From the NCBI GenBank assembly GCA_963580455.1, contig OY756970.1:19654001-19718000 (forward strand): a DNA stretch of 64,000 nucleotides, written 5' to 3'. Origin of the DNA: Euonymus europaeus (taxonomy: Eukaryota > Streptophyta > Magnoliopsida > Celastrales > Celastraceae). Of the stretch, positions 9,448 through 23,331 are shown piece after piece. Each line of letters opens with the position of its first letter. The stretch's first letter is position 1. A program made the position numbers and the translations under genes. The notes under the pieces were generated by a model. It saw only the letters and a program-made list of their open reading frames with translations. It ran no database searches and was not told where the DNA came from.

Positions 9448-12400
9448 CAAGTGACCCTAGTTGATGAGCTTCTAGATGTGAGTTGGTGAGCCAGGTCTGA
9501 GGATACTGGGCTATTGGCTGGTGGCCTCTGCATATATTTATAGTCTTTTGTATTGTATATGTGTGTGTAGTGTTGACTACAGGGTAACCTTCAGTTAGGT
9601 GTAAAGTAAGGTTATTATAATTAATAATTCAATTAAGGTAAAGGTACTATATATTGGCAAGAGACAAGCAAGCTAGGTGAGATATATGATCATAAAACAG
9701 TAGTAGAAAACATATACGGAATTCATGTACTAACTTATATATTATTGATCTTGTTGTAACTAACGCCAATATGTGGTGGGTATGTGTGAAGGTCCACCCT
9801 ATCTCTCTCTCTCTCTCCTCAGATATTTTTTATATGACCCATTACTCTTTCTACTGTAGATTATAATTTGGCGTTTATTAACAATTGTAGTAACCTAACA
9901 TATATATACAACTAATTCGTGACTCTTAAGAAAATGCTCCACTATGGTGATGTTTAGATTACTTTTATTGTTTTTATTTGGTTTGAAGGCCTAATGATGA
10001 TGAATTTGTTAAGATTTATATCTCATATCGCTAAAGTGTAAGCCATATATATGGTTTATAACTAAAGATAATAATTTCTCCCAACCTAAGAGAGCCATTT
10101 AAGGACAAAAATTTAAGGGAGCTTAGTTGTCGATGCATAAGAAGGAAAATGTACTAGTGGGTATGGCTAGTTTTGTGCATGTATGAAAATAGAGATGGTA
10201 GTTGTTGTGATTCTTTGGTGTCTATTGGCACACACTTATGTATTATACATGAGAGAGAGAGGGCTTCCAGAAGGGATGGAGGTTGGGTAATTTGGGGGGG
10301 ATCGATGATGATCATGGTGAAAAAAGAGAACGAAAAAGTAAGGGATAAATGTATTAGTGTGGTTCTGGTTTACCTTCCAACTTTTCACTTTTTTTTTTTT
10401 GGCACCAAACCTCTTGTGGTGCAAGTTTAGGCAACAAAAACAAAACAAGAGAACCTCTAAGGGTTAGAGGTTGATTCAAACTTTTTTTGTTGCTTCTCTC
10501 CTCCTAAATTTGTACGTATCATTTGTTATCCACACGCATCATTGAATGGCTCGGGGGATGATGGACCCAAGAGTTGTTTTCACATGACCTGACATATAGC
10601 CGGTAAGACCTACATCGATTGTTAAAAAAAAATATAAATTTATATGATGTCAATTTTCGTTTATTTAAAAAATATCTCTTACGTTTTTTTCCTACTCTGT
10701 AATCCCTGTGCCTATGTACATATCCTTTGCTGGGCAGCACAACTTAACGTTGAATTCTCCGTGATTTTTCATTTTTTAGTTTCTCCGATTTATTTCCCTA
10801 TTCTTCTCACAAAACCCTACAAAGCCAAAGAACAAATAACATAGTACAACACTCCTTACGAAATGTTAAAAGAGATAAATCAAGAATTGAAGAAAATACA
10901 TAGAAGTGTCATGAAAAACGAGGAATTTATGAGTTCCGCACCTGACGTTACCAGGTAGAATAAAAAAAAAATTGTGGTGAATTAACTTTTATATAAAAAA
11001 AAACATTAATGAGATAAACACAAGCAGTCAAATATTCAACTTGGTTGGACTGACTTGAAACCCTAACACACCTAACAGAGTAGATGATACATTGATCAAA
11101 CACATAGCTACAAGCATTAATTGCATCATCATCAACTGAATCCATAACTACAAGCATTAAATGCATCATCATCTAAATCCAAAATAAATGGACTCTGTTG
11201 ATTGCTACAAAAGGTATACATCTTAGCCGCTAATCACTCCAAATGCACACACCCACAAGAGAATAAGAGAAATTATTGCTTATCAAAACAATCCCAAAAA
11301 CTACTAATTACCTAATTGATTAAGAGACTTGATAAGATAATAATATATAATAAGAACAGAGAAATTAATAAATAAAAATATGTAGTGACAGCCAGCACTG
11401 CAACACGTGGATGTCATGTGCTTAGGTATTGAACAAGACGTCTCGTGGGGTTGGGTTGTCCTCCCCCTTTACCTACCTCTTTTGGTTCTGTCGTCCCCAT
11501 GTGGGGATCCCTCAACCTCAGCACAAGGTCAGCTTCAATTCCATGACCCACATGAGGATAATGCTTCAACTAACAGTTTTTCTCTACCGAATAATTTTTA
11601 AAGTATCGGAGCGTTTGCATTATTGGTTCCAGCTACCAAACCGTGAAACAAAGCATTCCTTTTCAACCTCTTTTAATGCTATACTGCACCTTCATCATGT
11701 GTTAAGTAGGATCTGTCAGGGAGGATTAATTAGCTTTTGGTATAAAAGTTAAAGAGATTAGTCAATCTCAACAAAAGATGGATAACAGAGATACAATGAC
11801 TAACCCTAATAAACAATTGCAGAGAGGGAATACTATTATTGAGAATTATAATAACCAAAATACAGTTCAATAATATTGTTGTGCCTAACCAATAGCAAAT
11901 AATGATGATGAGACTACAGTTAGTTGCAACTTAAGTCATGGATTGCTTTTCATCAAAAATGGAAAAACCCAGTACAGTACAGTACTCACCAAACCACGTG
12001 CACAAACCTCAATTTAACATACACCACATAATTCATTGCAAATAAAAGAAAAATCACATTATGTGACTTTGCAACCAAAAAAAATGCATATATGTATATA
12101 TCCATCTATATAGAGAGAGATTCATTCATATTATACAGTTAATAAGTCAATTATTTCTCAGCCATCCATGAAAGCTCTGGCATGGTCATGTATATATATA
12201 AACAAATAAACCGAATAAGTGCAACAAAAAAATCCCAGAGAACTTGAAATTCAATAGAGTGACACATAAGACAAGTCTTCCATCTTATGGACTCTTATTT
12301 TTAATCATTATGTAGATTGTTTAAGGGTACTGGCTGTTTTATTTGATAATTTATTTCAATTGCAAGCAACAGAAACTTTAGAATTTAGAAGACAGTGAGC

Positions 12401-12561
12401 TTCTCAGAACTCCTGTCACCAATCCGCTGAATATGAGTATGTACGGGTTCATCTAGCTGTCATGAATCAACAGTAAGGAATGTATTATTGCAATATTAAA
12501 TGGATAAGTGCTTAGCTGAAAAAATACACTAACTTGCAATGATTTGCAACCGGATCACCAT
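9447..12561. other. Intergenic region between the MYB and APX genes
   Basis: About 3.1 kb. The first few hundred bases are probably MYB promoter, and 12300-12561 the 3' UTR of the peroxidase gene (minus strand). Apart from a 40-bp tandem repeat (11103-11180) and short simple repeats I see nothing. The open frames at 10173-10448 and 11407-11752 show no protein features. Confidence 0.6.
11103..11180. repeat. Two-copy 40-bp tandem repeat
   Basis: Copies at 11103-11142 and 11143-11180 share CTACAAGCATTAA and GCATCATCATC with a few differences. There is no sign of function. Confidence 0.75.
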
Positions 12562-15500
12562 TTACTTCGCTCTCTTCCGAACTTCGTACAAATAGCTCAG
12601 GATGACCACAGCAGCAGCAACTGCAACTCCAAATGCACTTTGTGCTAACATCTTGGGGTCATTTGTAATTGCCTTTGAGGCAGAGGAGCGAGGAGTAAAT
12701 CCTAGTTCTGAAAGTTTCTTATGAGATTCTGCATAGTCTCGAAAGAAAGCGTCCTCGTCCTGCAATCCAAAATATTGGGAAAAACATGTGAAAAATATTA
12801 TCAGATGTAATTTACCAGTGATAAGGACGGGGCATAACAGAGCACCATGTAAGTTGGGCCATTATGTATTACTTTACCCACAGCTCAATAAATACAGGAT
12901 ACAGAAAAAGGACTAAGCAATTTCTACAAAGTCGCCTGCAGTCAATAGTTGTGCATGAGAGCAAGCAGTGACCCAGCCTGGGAGTTATTAATTAGGATCC
13001 AATGAAATGCAGAACAAACAAATTAGGACTACATGAAACCAAATTAGGACTACATGAAACCGAAGTGTGAATCCAACTTCCAATTACTAACCTTACAGCG
13101 GGGGGTGGGGGGGGTTGGGTTTGAGAATTGGAAGCAATTTTACTTATTATAAACCAGTTACCAGACAACCAATTACTTCCTCCACACGGTATAACACTAA
13201 TGACACTTCAGTATACCATTTGAGCCCCGATAGATTATTTCTTGATAGGTCTTATGAGGCTAGATCATTCCATTCCAGCTAGGAAAGAATGGGGGATCCC
13301 CAATCTCCCACGAACCGCACTGATTCCATTCGATGGTCTCTTAGCAATCAAATAGGAATGACATACAAAACGTCCAATCTACCATTTTCCATTAATTTCA
13401 TTTTTATTAAATAACATATTTATCAACCTTTTTAGAAAAAAGAACCAATCATATAATTATTCAGAACTGCAGTACTTATAGACACAACCTTAACTACATA
13501 ATATGAGATTATTGGAAAACTAACATATAAGAATATACGAGAATGAATGATGAAATTAAAATATTGAAATATTACCTCTTAAGTATTTATAAGAACTATC
13601 AAACGGTATATAAATTCCACAACATTTAGCTTAGAACTAGCCAACAATAATGTAATTAAGAATATAATATTTACAAACATTAATGAACCAAATAATACAA
13701 GTATATCCACTAATCACCAAACATATAAGAAATTATAAGAATTGAATCATAATAGCCAAATACAATGGTTAAAGGCATACAAGGATATGGAAACATATTA
13801 ACTTAATGATTCTCTGAGTAAGGGTAATGTGGTCATTTACATATACTATTCTAACGCTATTCCAAGTTTCCAACACCCCTGTTTTTGGACAAATACTGGA
13901 TGCCAAAACTAGGTCCTACATACCAAAGTACTTGCATCCATTATTTCTCTTATTGTTCCTAGTCCTACCAGACACAACCATTTTCATTCTCATGCATACC
14001 AAAGATTACTAAAGTTCTAAGAAAAACTGGAAATGAGTTGGAGATGTAAGCCTCCACAAAAGTCCCACGTGAAAAGATTGCAAGATTTGAATATGTTTAT
14101 AAGGTAATGGATGGACCTAGTCTCATTAGCCATTAACTTCTGAAATAGTGGGATCCCGTCCAATGCTAAGCAAACCCAATGTTTAGGTCCATTAACATGG
14201 ACGGTACTCCAACAAATAGAAACAAGAAACACACCCAATGAACAAGAATCCACAGGGGTGATAGGATACATACAGGAGGAGCATAAATACCAGCCTTACC
14301 CTTGCATTATAAGGCAGTTTCATGTTATGAATCTATGATGCCTAAGTTGCAAAAGAACAACTCTACCATAGCAGCATGTGGCATTATCCATAATTAACAT
14401 AACAAAAATTAAGCAGCAGACAAAAAACCAGGTGCTGTGTTTCTGAAGGCGTGAATAATCAAAGTTAGATTATTAAGTAGCCATTAATATTAAAACTGAC
14501 CAGCACAAATTGATTTCAAGCCCATATTCCAAAAGATTCTCTTAGGTCTTTAGTAGCATTAGGTGACCTTTTCCATGTTTTCCTAGTAAATCAATGTTAC
14601 GTCCTCAAAGTGGGTTCAATAAGGCCCAACCTCAGAGACATTCCATGTCCTCAAAAAGGGAAAGAAAAGGAGAGAGTCAATATTACCTTTGCATACAGCT
14701 CAACATAGCTATGGAACTCAGGATCATACAATAATGCCTTGTCGGTTGGAAGTTTTAAAAGACCCTCTGACTCCCCTTTCAGCAATTCCCTGGCATCAGT
14801 AATACTTGTGTGCTGAATCACTTCCATATTTATTCTTCAAAGTTCAAACTAAAAAGATTTAAAAAAATACATGTTAATGTTCTAATTAGCTGAGTGAACA
14901 TTTATTCTTACACAAAATATGAGTTGTCAAACTTTAAACACTCCACAGTCCAAGGGCCATCGAAACCTGATCTTTCTGGATGTGCCCTTCCCTACAAAGT
15001 GCAGTCCACAGAAAAGTATAATTTCATATCTTTGATAAAAGTGTAATCATATACAGAAAAATGTTGCAGTGAGAACTACCAAAGTATGCCCTCCCGACAG
15101 TGCCACAATATCCTTGTCTGATAGACCCATCCGGTAAAAGATGTCCTTCAGATGTGGGGCACCTACAACCAAAATACACAAGTTAATATTCAAATTTCAA
15201 CTTTAAACACAGTCTCATAAAAGCACAAAATTTGAGATCTCGAAAGTACAAGCATGTGTTAAAGTATTCTTCCATGCTTTACACAAAAGTTTGTAGAAAT
15301 CTAAAGAAGTCGGTAACTTTTACAAATTGGGACTGTATTCTCACATTCGATATTTTTAAAGAATAAGCCGAAACCCCCTTACAGCATTTTGGCAAGGAGG
15401 AAAGATAGAGAATCACATTTAGAAGGGTGGAAAATACACTTTGTCAAACTTTAGATAAGACTCAGATTTTTTCCTTTGTAGATCAAATATAAGGTTTTGT

Positions 15501-17624
15501 TAAAATGGGCCTCAAACCCAACAATTGCTTCAACATTTTCTTCAGAGAATTGCAGAAAGAACTAGAAAATTTTAAGTACCTTGCTTGGCATCTGGAAGTC
15601 GCCCCTCCTTTGGAGAAACCTTAGAATCCTACAAAAATAAACACGCATGGCATATCAACAGAAATGAGTTAGTATGAGCTTTATTTTCAAGAAATCCCAA
15701 GATACGTACCTTTCTACCAGGAACAAAGTCAATGGTGGGGCCCCCAGTGACCTCAACTGCAACAACACCCGCAAGCTAAAACACAAGTAATGGACCAATC
15801 AGTCAGTTTACTGCACAATAGAAGGACAAAAGCGGTTCTTGAACTATACCATCTCCCATCTTTGATTATGTTAACAACTACGATGGTTTTAAGCTTGATC
15901 CATCAGTGAGCCTTAATCAGTCACCAGATATTGACAAACATATGTGGCGTTATGCCAATATCTTAGGGGATGATGAGGAACTTCTTCGTATAAAACGTAT
16001 ATCTTTTCTATCACTCGTTACGCAACAGATTTCTCTATGAGATAGCACACAACTAATCCCAATCTCTTCATATAAAACTTGTCATATCTTTGCACCACCT
16101 TTGCAGCTGAGTACTTTACATCATTACATTTGCTTCATACACCAATTAGACATAACATCTAGGTAACCTCCACTTCTGCAGTTCTGCTTCATATAAGTTC
16201 AGGTTTTTGATATCCTTACAAAAAAGTAAACAAACAAAAAAGGCCCATTTCTCATTTTGTATGATGAGAATCCACGAAAAGAACATGTACAATCACTCCA
16301 CTCTAAACATGACTCATGATTTACCTAAGGAATATGTTTCTTATTCTTTCAATATATTTCGTTACTTTGTTTTCACCAGCGCTTTCATACCAAGACAAAA
16401 AAATAAATGGCATTGAGGGGTGGGGGGGAACATAGATACGTCAGACTCAGAAATGAGCAAATTTATATCCACCATACTATTGCTTTGAACTCATTAATTA
16501 CCTGGTACAAATCAGCATAAGTAATCTTTGGATGTTTAGACTTCACTTCCTCTGAAAGATTGAAAGGGAAAACAGTAAAACACCATTTAATAAATAAGCC
16601 ATATTCAATCGCCTTTTCAGATAATTATTTGAACATTCCTCCTTAAAATGAGTCAAATAATACCATTCATCATCCTTATGTCTAACAATTTGGAATAAAT
16701 ATGCTTCGCAACTGACAATTTAATGTAAATGAACAGTGGAGCAAACATTGCACTGTAGTAGAGCATAAAGTTGGAGGGTCCAACAAAAAACATGCAGTTA
16801 AAAAATGTCTTTCTCTAAAACATCCATCCAATATGGCATTCTCGAAACAATACAAGAACCTTGTTGCTGTAACTATTTTGAGATGAAATTCAGTTATTCC
16901 CATTTTAACAGGAACAAGAATTGTTGAGAAATAAAAGGCATGGGGAAGGAAGATATCAGCAACTAGTATTTGTAGGGTCATAGCCAACAGAGTTACTGAT
17001 CTTATCACACAGTGATTTACATTGGCTCCGCTAGTCATACCCTAATGAAAATGTTAAACTAAAAAATTCTAGCACTCCTGTCAGGACTCAGGATTATATC
17101 AATTCTCCGCCGGATCGTGAAACACAAAGTTGCTTCAAACAACATGCATTAAAACATAACTACCCACATACATATACGCACAAAACCTCCATCCCGCATA
17201 CTTGCATGTATGTTTATAGATTTTATGCTCAATTCCATGTAATCCATCAACGCAAGTAAATAATAGAAAATTTGAAAGAAAAGAGCAAGGACGCCAACCG
17301 CAGAAATCAAGAGCAATTTTCAAGCCGTTATTAGAACCATGAGAATACTCCTCTTCGTTCCTTATAGAACCATTCGGCCCTCCCGTATTAGTGCTCTTGT
17401 CATAGGTACCCGCGTCGTGCCATCTTCAAACAAAATAATCAGTACATGAATTTTCATTTCTCGCCCTTTCTCAGTAAACAAACAAAGAGAGAGCGAGAGA
17501 GGTTTTCTTACGCTAAACGGAGCATGATAGGAGCGCAGTTCTTGCTGGCGATCATAGCTCGAAGATCGCGCCGAGCCTTGTCGATCTCCTTGACGTACTC
17601 TGTATCAACGACGGGTAACGCCAT
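12562..17624 (-). CDS. APX3: L-ascorbate peroxidase, peroxisomal membrane-anchored (APX3/APX5 type)
   Basis: This class I heme peroxidase reduces hydrogen peroxide with ascorbate at the cytosolic face of peroxisomes. Nine exons (17624-17512, 17423-17299, 16551-16502, 15775-15710, 15628-15580, 15162-15080, 14991-14912, 14789-14687, 12759-12562) join in phase to give 288 residues; AtAPX3 has 287. The distal site [11 protein letters not shown] with Arg and His spans the exon 1/2 junction, and the proximal heme ligand is in [14 protein letters not shown] (exons 6/7). Substrate-side motifs [12 protein letters not shown] and RSGFDGPWT are present. Exon 9 adds the tail absent from cytosolic APX: a hydrophobic span near [16 protein letters not shown] followed by basic RKRAK, which is the peroxisomal membrane targeting signal. 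The start ATG at 17624 gives [15 protein letters not shown], the usual N-terminus. No lesion was seen. The last intron is the longest, at about 1.9 kb. Confidence 0.95.
13020..13061. repeat. Perfect 21-bp tandem duplication in an APX intron
   Basis: The unit AAATTAGGACTACATGAAAC plus one C occurs twice back to back in the last APX intron. It is distant from both splice sites. Confidence 0.85.
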
Positions 17625-20600
17625 CGTGGCTACTCCGGGACAATCCTGTTTGGTTATTGATTCAGAGCAAAGAAATAGTTGGAGCCAAGAAAAATGTGAC
17701 CAACCAATTGCGTGCGTTTTAGATAGGCCTGTGAGAGTGACGACTGACGATCGCACACGGCAAGGCCCATCTCCTAATGCTAAATTCATTTACGTGGCAG
17801 ATAGATGTAGCTGCTGCAAGAGTAGTCCACGTCGATTTTCATCTAATTTTTTTTTTCATATTTTGACTAGTTTAGTCGGTTGATGGATACGTGAATTTTT
17901 TTATTTTTTATTCATTTTTCGATTGATTTTAACCAAAAAAAATCGACCTAGTACTTCAATGGATTTCGATTTTGTACATTTTTTCCCTACTCTACTTGTT
18001 TGTGTTTTCAATCTTTTGGTTAAGGTCAACGTAGGTTAAGGTCAGTCATGACTCTGAGTGCGAGTTAAACATATATAAATATAAATTATATATTATTGTT
18101 GTTTGGATTCAGGGCTCTACAACTCTTCTGTCAAATATTTTCTACACAACAATCATTATGTCTGTCAAATTATTTCGGGATAGGGGACTCCAATTCCTAT
18201 TGTTCCAATCAGCTCCATTCATCCAATCTCACTCGTGAATTCCATCTTTGAACTGAGATTAGATGACAACTCAACTTTTGACGGTATTTCTATCATTTTA
18301 GTTACTCGAACTCCCATAAACCCAAAACAAGAGATGTAAACTTGTGTTGTAAAAAACTAAAAATGATATGTTGTCATTCTTTTTTTCTACATTGTCAATT
18401 TAAGAGATAACTTCATCATTTGAAAGTTTTGTTATAATAAGTAACTTCCAATAAGTTGTGTTAGAATAAGTCCAATAAAGTTAAATCGATATTTCAAAAA
18501 GGACAAAAGTTATGAACATTTATTTTATTGATTGAAATACCCTTTTCTTCATTTGACACCAGAATTTGAGATTCCTCATCCGGCGACTATTTTGGCTGGC
18601 CAATAGGTGAAAATGGTGCTCCTAGGTCTGAGTAAAACTGTCATGGTGGTGGTTTGTGGCGGCTGCGTCTTCAGCGACCAAATCTAACATTTTTCTTCAC
18701 TGTTGACCGCGGCTTCAAGGTCAAAATCTGGTGGAATCAACAGTTGACAGCGGTAATTGATGGCTGGGGGTTGGTGGTGGTGCTCCGACTCTTCATTTTG
18801 GTTAGTTGGAGGCCTTGATTGGTGGGCGGACGACGGTGGTCCACCATAACTACAAATCTGCGAATATATTATCTTTTTCGACCGGGTGATATGTTATACG
18901 TTTCTTGCATATGACAGGTGAAAGTATGGTGAAACAAATAACATTGTGGGGAAACAAAACAAATAAAATTTCAACATATCTAAATCAAATAACATATAAA
19001 CAAATCCAAAGCATATCTATCATAACAAGAGTAAGGAGAAAAATAAAATCCAAAAAATAAAAAGAAATTGACACATCTTTTCATATATAACTTTAACAGA
19101 TCTGAAACAAATATAATTTTGACATATACAAAAAGATACAATATCAAATATTGAAGATAGCCTTTTCATTTTTCATCATACAGATATACGATAATAAGAA
19201 CAATGAAACAATAAAAAAGAAGAAGAATAAAGATGATACATATTTTCAGATATAACTTTGACAAATTCTAAACATATATAATATTGATAGATCTAAAACA
19301 AGATACAATATCAAAACTCTGCTTAGCAAATGAAGGAAGAAGAAGCTCATATATTTGTAGTAAAGAAGAAAAATAATTGTCGATATATGTCACAAGCGAA
19401 ATAAGAAGAGAGAAGAAGCAACGATCAAGAAAGAAGAGAGAAGATCATTAGAGGAGGAGATCAACGGGAAGAAAAAGAAGAAGAGGAGGTGGAGTTGGAG
19501 GTGGAAGAGTGATATATTTGAGGTTAAAAATGATATCATATTGTTTTATGATGAGTATTTTGGTTAACACATTATTTTTGTCAATTTTTATTATGTTTTT
19601 ATCACTTTGTCCTTATGTGTAAATTCCCCTAATTCATAAACCTTAAACCCTAAAGTATAAACATTAAGCCTAAATTTAAGTGACTTTACCACTTTAACGA
19701 ATGAACCCTAGAAGATGGACAAACATATTATTTAAAAACATATTATTTAAAAACATATAATATGTTGTTTGTAATCTATTTCCTAAATTCTAAAGTGTTA
19801 ACTCTAAACCCTAAACTCAAAGTCATAATCCCTAAACCCTAAAGTGTAAACACTAAGCCCAAACTAAGTAAAATGAATCAAATGATAGGGCATGCTGTAC
19901 TAATTAAAGATATATCATTACAAGATAAATCATACATCATGATTATTACTGACTCGGGACGAGAGAGGGTAAAAAAGACTGCCCCGAAGTGCGAGGCGGG
20001 GCGGGACAACCTTTTTTACATGCGGCGGTTGAATTCTGTCTCCAATCTGCCCTGTTACCATGCCTTGTTATTCTTTAATTTGTCAGAAAAAGAAGTAAGA
20101 AAAATAAAGGAGATAGAAATGTGAAGAGGCTTATAGTTCTGTACAAAACCCACTAGATTTGCATCGATTTAAAAAAGCTTCCTTAACAACAAAAAAGGAG
20201 AAGATAATTGTCTCTCTTTGCTTTGGGGTTTTGCTTTTGGTGTACACAGAACAATGGAGGCAGAGTTGGAATGTCTATGCTTTTTAGTGGATTCCTCGAT
20301 TATGAGTTTTTCTAGCACCATTTTTTTTAGTTATGCTGCTTTCGTCCCATGTCAATTAGTCTGTTGTGCTCGTAATCTGCAACGAAATCTATCCAATTCA
20401 AATGGGTACCCTCTCAAATCCCATTGATGTGATCCCATTGATGTTTCATAGATTGGTGTTAATTGTGTAAGTTTCGTTGTTGATGTGCATTTTACGTTCA
20501 ATTGAACTTTAGGGTTTGAATTGGGAGGTAGTGAAGGAAGAAGAAGTGTCATTAGACGTCATCTTTTTTTTTGAAAAAATTAAAATTGATACTTCAGCAT

Positions 20601-21880
20601 TTTAATCTGCCATAATATGAGGAAAGATGCCTAGTGATGAGTTTTTAAACAAAAATAAAACTACAATTCCTGAATTGAATTAGTTGAAATCTTGATAACT
20701 GAGTTTGAATAAGTCAATTATTTCAGTGAGCAAATGCTTTATTTATCACATAAGACTACATATTCTAGCAGGGAGGATTAGCAGATACTGTATTAGAGTT
20801 GCAAAATCGTCTGAATCAGTGTAGCTATTTAAATTGCAACATCCAAATTCTTTTTTCTTCATACGACTAGTGTAAAATGAAATCTAATTTCAAATCCTAT
20901 ATTGCAATTAATTGAAATGAACTGGGATCCTAGATTTATGCGAGAGAATAAGTACTGTCAACTCTCATATATATCTTGTAACACCTCAAGAAAGTTAGAA
21001 ATATCATACTAAAACACAAAACGCATCGCAGGATTGAAATTTACATCATTGTTACAACCATGTGTAATCAAATTGATCTTATAAAACAGCTGCATTTTAA
21101 AAACCTGAATTCACAGTAAAATTGGGTTATTTTTACCGTATGTGGTAAAATTAACAAAATAGATAGCTAAAATATAAATTATCCATTGCAATGTATCTGG
21201 ACATTCTTTGAGTCAATGAGATTGTATGTCTCATTGATACGTTTGTTTGTGACAACATCAGCTAGACTAATATCAGCATAATCTAAACATTATTGTCAAG
21301 AAAAAATTTAGTTATATGATGCCTTCGACGGCAAAAATACACATTGAACATATAGAGATGTAGCATTCAAACCGAATGACTATATGAAATTATGTCAATC
21401 CTTTCACATATTAGAGAAAATTTAAAAAGGAGACATCAAACACCTTTCTATTTTTCTCTCGAGAAATCTTTAGAATTAACACCGAGTAGCTTTCACTCCC
21501 ATTTTTGTAAGATTAAATCCTTTGTCATATTCTGTTTATGGGACGCCTCTTGGCATCCTATCCTAACTTCAGACAACCTTCAAATAAATGGGCGACCATC
21601 TAAATGAAAAATAAAAAATTATTTTAACCTAAGCAACATTCGATGGTAGGTAGAGATGGCAAAATTTACCTGCCCCAACCTGCTCTACCTCGCCCGTCCC
21701 GAGTGGGTTTTTCCCTCCCCGATTCTTTGGTGGGGCAGAAATAAGATACAAAATTTTGCCCCGAATATCGAGATAGCATTTCAAATTTTCCAACCCTGCC
21801 TCACCCTCTTAAAAAATATATGTTATATATAAATATATATATATGCACATATAGATTTTTATGTATCTATGTTTATATAG
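17625..21880. other. Gene-poor intergenic region with repeat debris
   Basis: The first 150 bp are APX promoter and leader. The remainder is AT-rich and has no recognisable gene. Landmarks are a GC-richer patch at 18580-18850, a purine-rich AAGAAGAG stretch at 19320-19500, telomere-like CCCTAAA words at 19630-19860, and two patches full of GGGGC/GCCCC words (19950-20020 and 21655-21780) that look like pieces of old DNA elements. The open frames are short and do not look like proteins. Confidence 0.55.
19630..19860. repeat. Degenerate telomere-like (CCCTAAA) interstitial repeats
   Basis: At least four copies of AAACCCTAAA are scattered here with derivatives such as AAACCTTAAACCC. The words fall in two clusters (about 19635-19670 and 19795-19860), each followed by an AAACATTAAGCC-like or AAACACTAAGCC-like sequence, which suggests an ancient duplication instead of a true telomere array. 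Confidence 0.5.
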
Positions 21881-22915
21881 GACATTTCTCCTAGACGAAC
21901 ACAAAATGCAGACTTAAGTTACGCATTTGTAATTTTGTCCGTCAGATACATCTAACGGTGGACATCATGTAACCATCGACCCATCCACCTTTCTCTGTCT
22001 TCTCCGACCCACCTCTACCTTTCTCTGTCTTCTCCGACCCACCTCTACCTCTCGCTCTTTTGAACCCATACCTCAACCATCTATGACAGTTGACCCACCT
22101 CTACCTCTTTCTCTCTCTCTCTCAGCTTCCTCTATCTTCGTTGCCGTCGGAAATGAATTTATTTGGTGTCGAACTTTGAACTGGGATTTTGTAATAAATT
22201 GCTATTTTTCTTTCTTTGTTCTTCATAGATCTGTTATTTAATGGAAATAATGTAACCACCGACCTAACAACCTTTCTCTGTCACCTCCGACCCACCTCTA
22301 CATCTCGCTTTTTTGAACCCATACCTCAGCCATCTGTGACCGTCGACCCACCTCTACCTCTCTCTCTTAGCTTCCTCTGTCTTCGTTGCTATTGAAAATG
22401 AATTTATTTGGTGTCAAACTTTGAACTGGGATTTGGGAATAAATTGCTAGTTTTCTTTCTTTGTTCTTCTTAGATCTGTTATTCAATGGAAATAAATTGC
22501 TATTTTTTTCTTTGTTTTTCATAGATCTGTTATTGTTCTTGAAAAAATGCATCAACTATTGCTCCAAATCTAAGAAAGCGATTAAATGCATAAGCTCGGT
22601 TTCTCATTTCAATCTTTTTCCCCCAATTCTAAGAAAGCGAAATCCATTACAAGAGTAATGGAGAACCAGAGGAGAGGAGAAGATCGGGAAGGATGGAGAA
22701 CCCGAACATAGTAGAAGATGGGTCTCGTAGGAGAAGACGGGTGGCGGTTGCTATGGAGAGAAATCAAGCTGGTGAGAAGATGGAAACGATGGGGACCCGA
22801 TGTCGCGATGGAGGAAAACGAAAAGCTAGAATTCTTGACCTTTAGATGAATCTGACGGACAAGAAGAGAAGTCCGTATTTTAAGTCCTTAAAATCTGACC
22901 GCACCAAAGAAAGTC
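21881..22915. mobile_element. Non-autonomous TIR DNA transposon, about 1.03 kb, possibly Mutator-like
   Basis: The inner terminal repeats 21935-21954 and 22843-22862 match in inverted orientation at 19 of 20 bases (core TTGTCCGTCAGAT). The similarity extends outward more loosely (GCAGACTT against ACGGACTT; GACATTTCTCC against GACTTTCTTTGG). The flanks share TGTTTATATA (21870-21879 and 22918-22927), which could be a 10-bp target duplication. Mutator-like elements make 9-11 bp duplications, but this word is low in complexity. Internal DNA holds direct repeats and no transposase. Superfamily assignment is inference. Confidence 0.55.
21969..22495. repeat. Diverged direct repeat of about 280 bp inside the TIR element
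   Basis: Unit 1 (about 21969-22249) and unit 2 (about 22250-22495) share, in the same order, GTAACCA-CGACC, CTTTCTCTGTC, CCGACCCACCTCTAC, TTGAACCCATACCTCA, AGCTTCCTCT and GAATTTATTTGGTGTC, then ACTTTGAACTGGGATTT and CATAGATCTGTTATT-like segments. A partial third unit follows to about 22540. Unit 1 also contains a perfect 30-bp tandem duplication (21991-22020 and 22021-22050). Confidence 0.75.
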
Positions 22916-23331
22916 TGTGTTTATATATATATATATTACGAGCTTATATATATATACATATAAATGTATAATAAAAATATATACTAATGTATAATATGTA
23001 TATAAATAAACATATTTATATAAATCTTAAATTCTTAATGCACACTACCAATAACAATTGAAAAAGAATTTAACAAGTAATTTTGACTTGTGTGAGGCCG
23101 GGCGAGGTGCTGTGAGGTATAAAACTGTGGTGCTGTGAGGTGAGTTTGAACGCAATTAGGCGTTTGACACCTCACTTTTAAAACTGCGGTGAGTTGAATT
23201 TTAATGCTGTTTAGTTTTTTTTTGTTGTAATTTGCAATCTTAACTTAAATATCAACCACATAAAGATACTTACTGATGATATTTGGTGGATAAAAGTTGA
23301 ACTAAAACACTTAAATAAATTCGACTCAAAC
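22916..23331. other. Non-coding stretch beside the transposon
   Basis: A long TA-rich run (22920-23030) is followed by 23095-23190, where GTGAGGTG and CACCTCAC words form partial inverted pairs around TATAAAACTG and TTTAAAACTG. This looks like the end of another decayed DNA element. No gene is seen. Confidence 0.4.

Noticed and set aside
10173..10448. Pair of overlapping frames on both strands
   Set aside because: Low-complexity composition (GA and poly-T/poly-A runs), no conserved strings, and no splice or promoter context.
17446..17883. 145-codon plus-strand frame at the start of the APX gene
   Set aside because: It lies opposite APX exon 1 and its leader, and has no domain.
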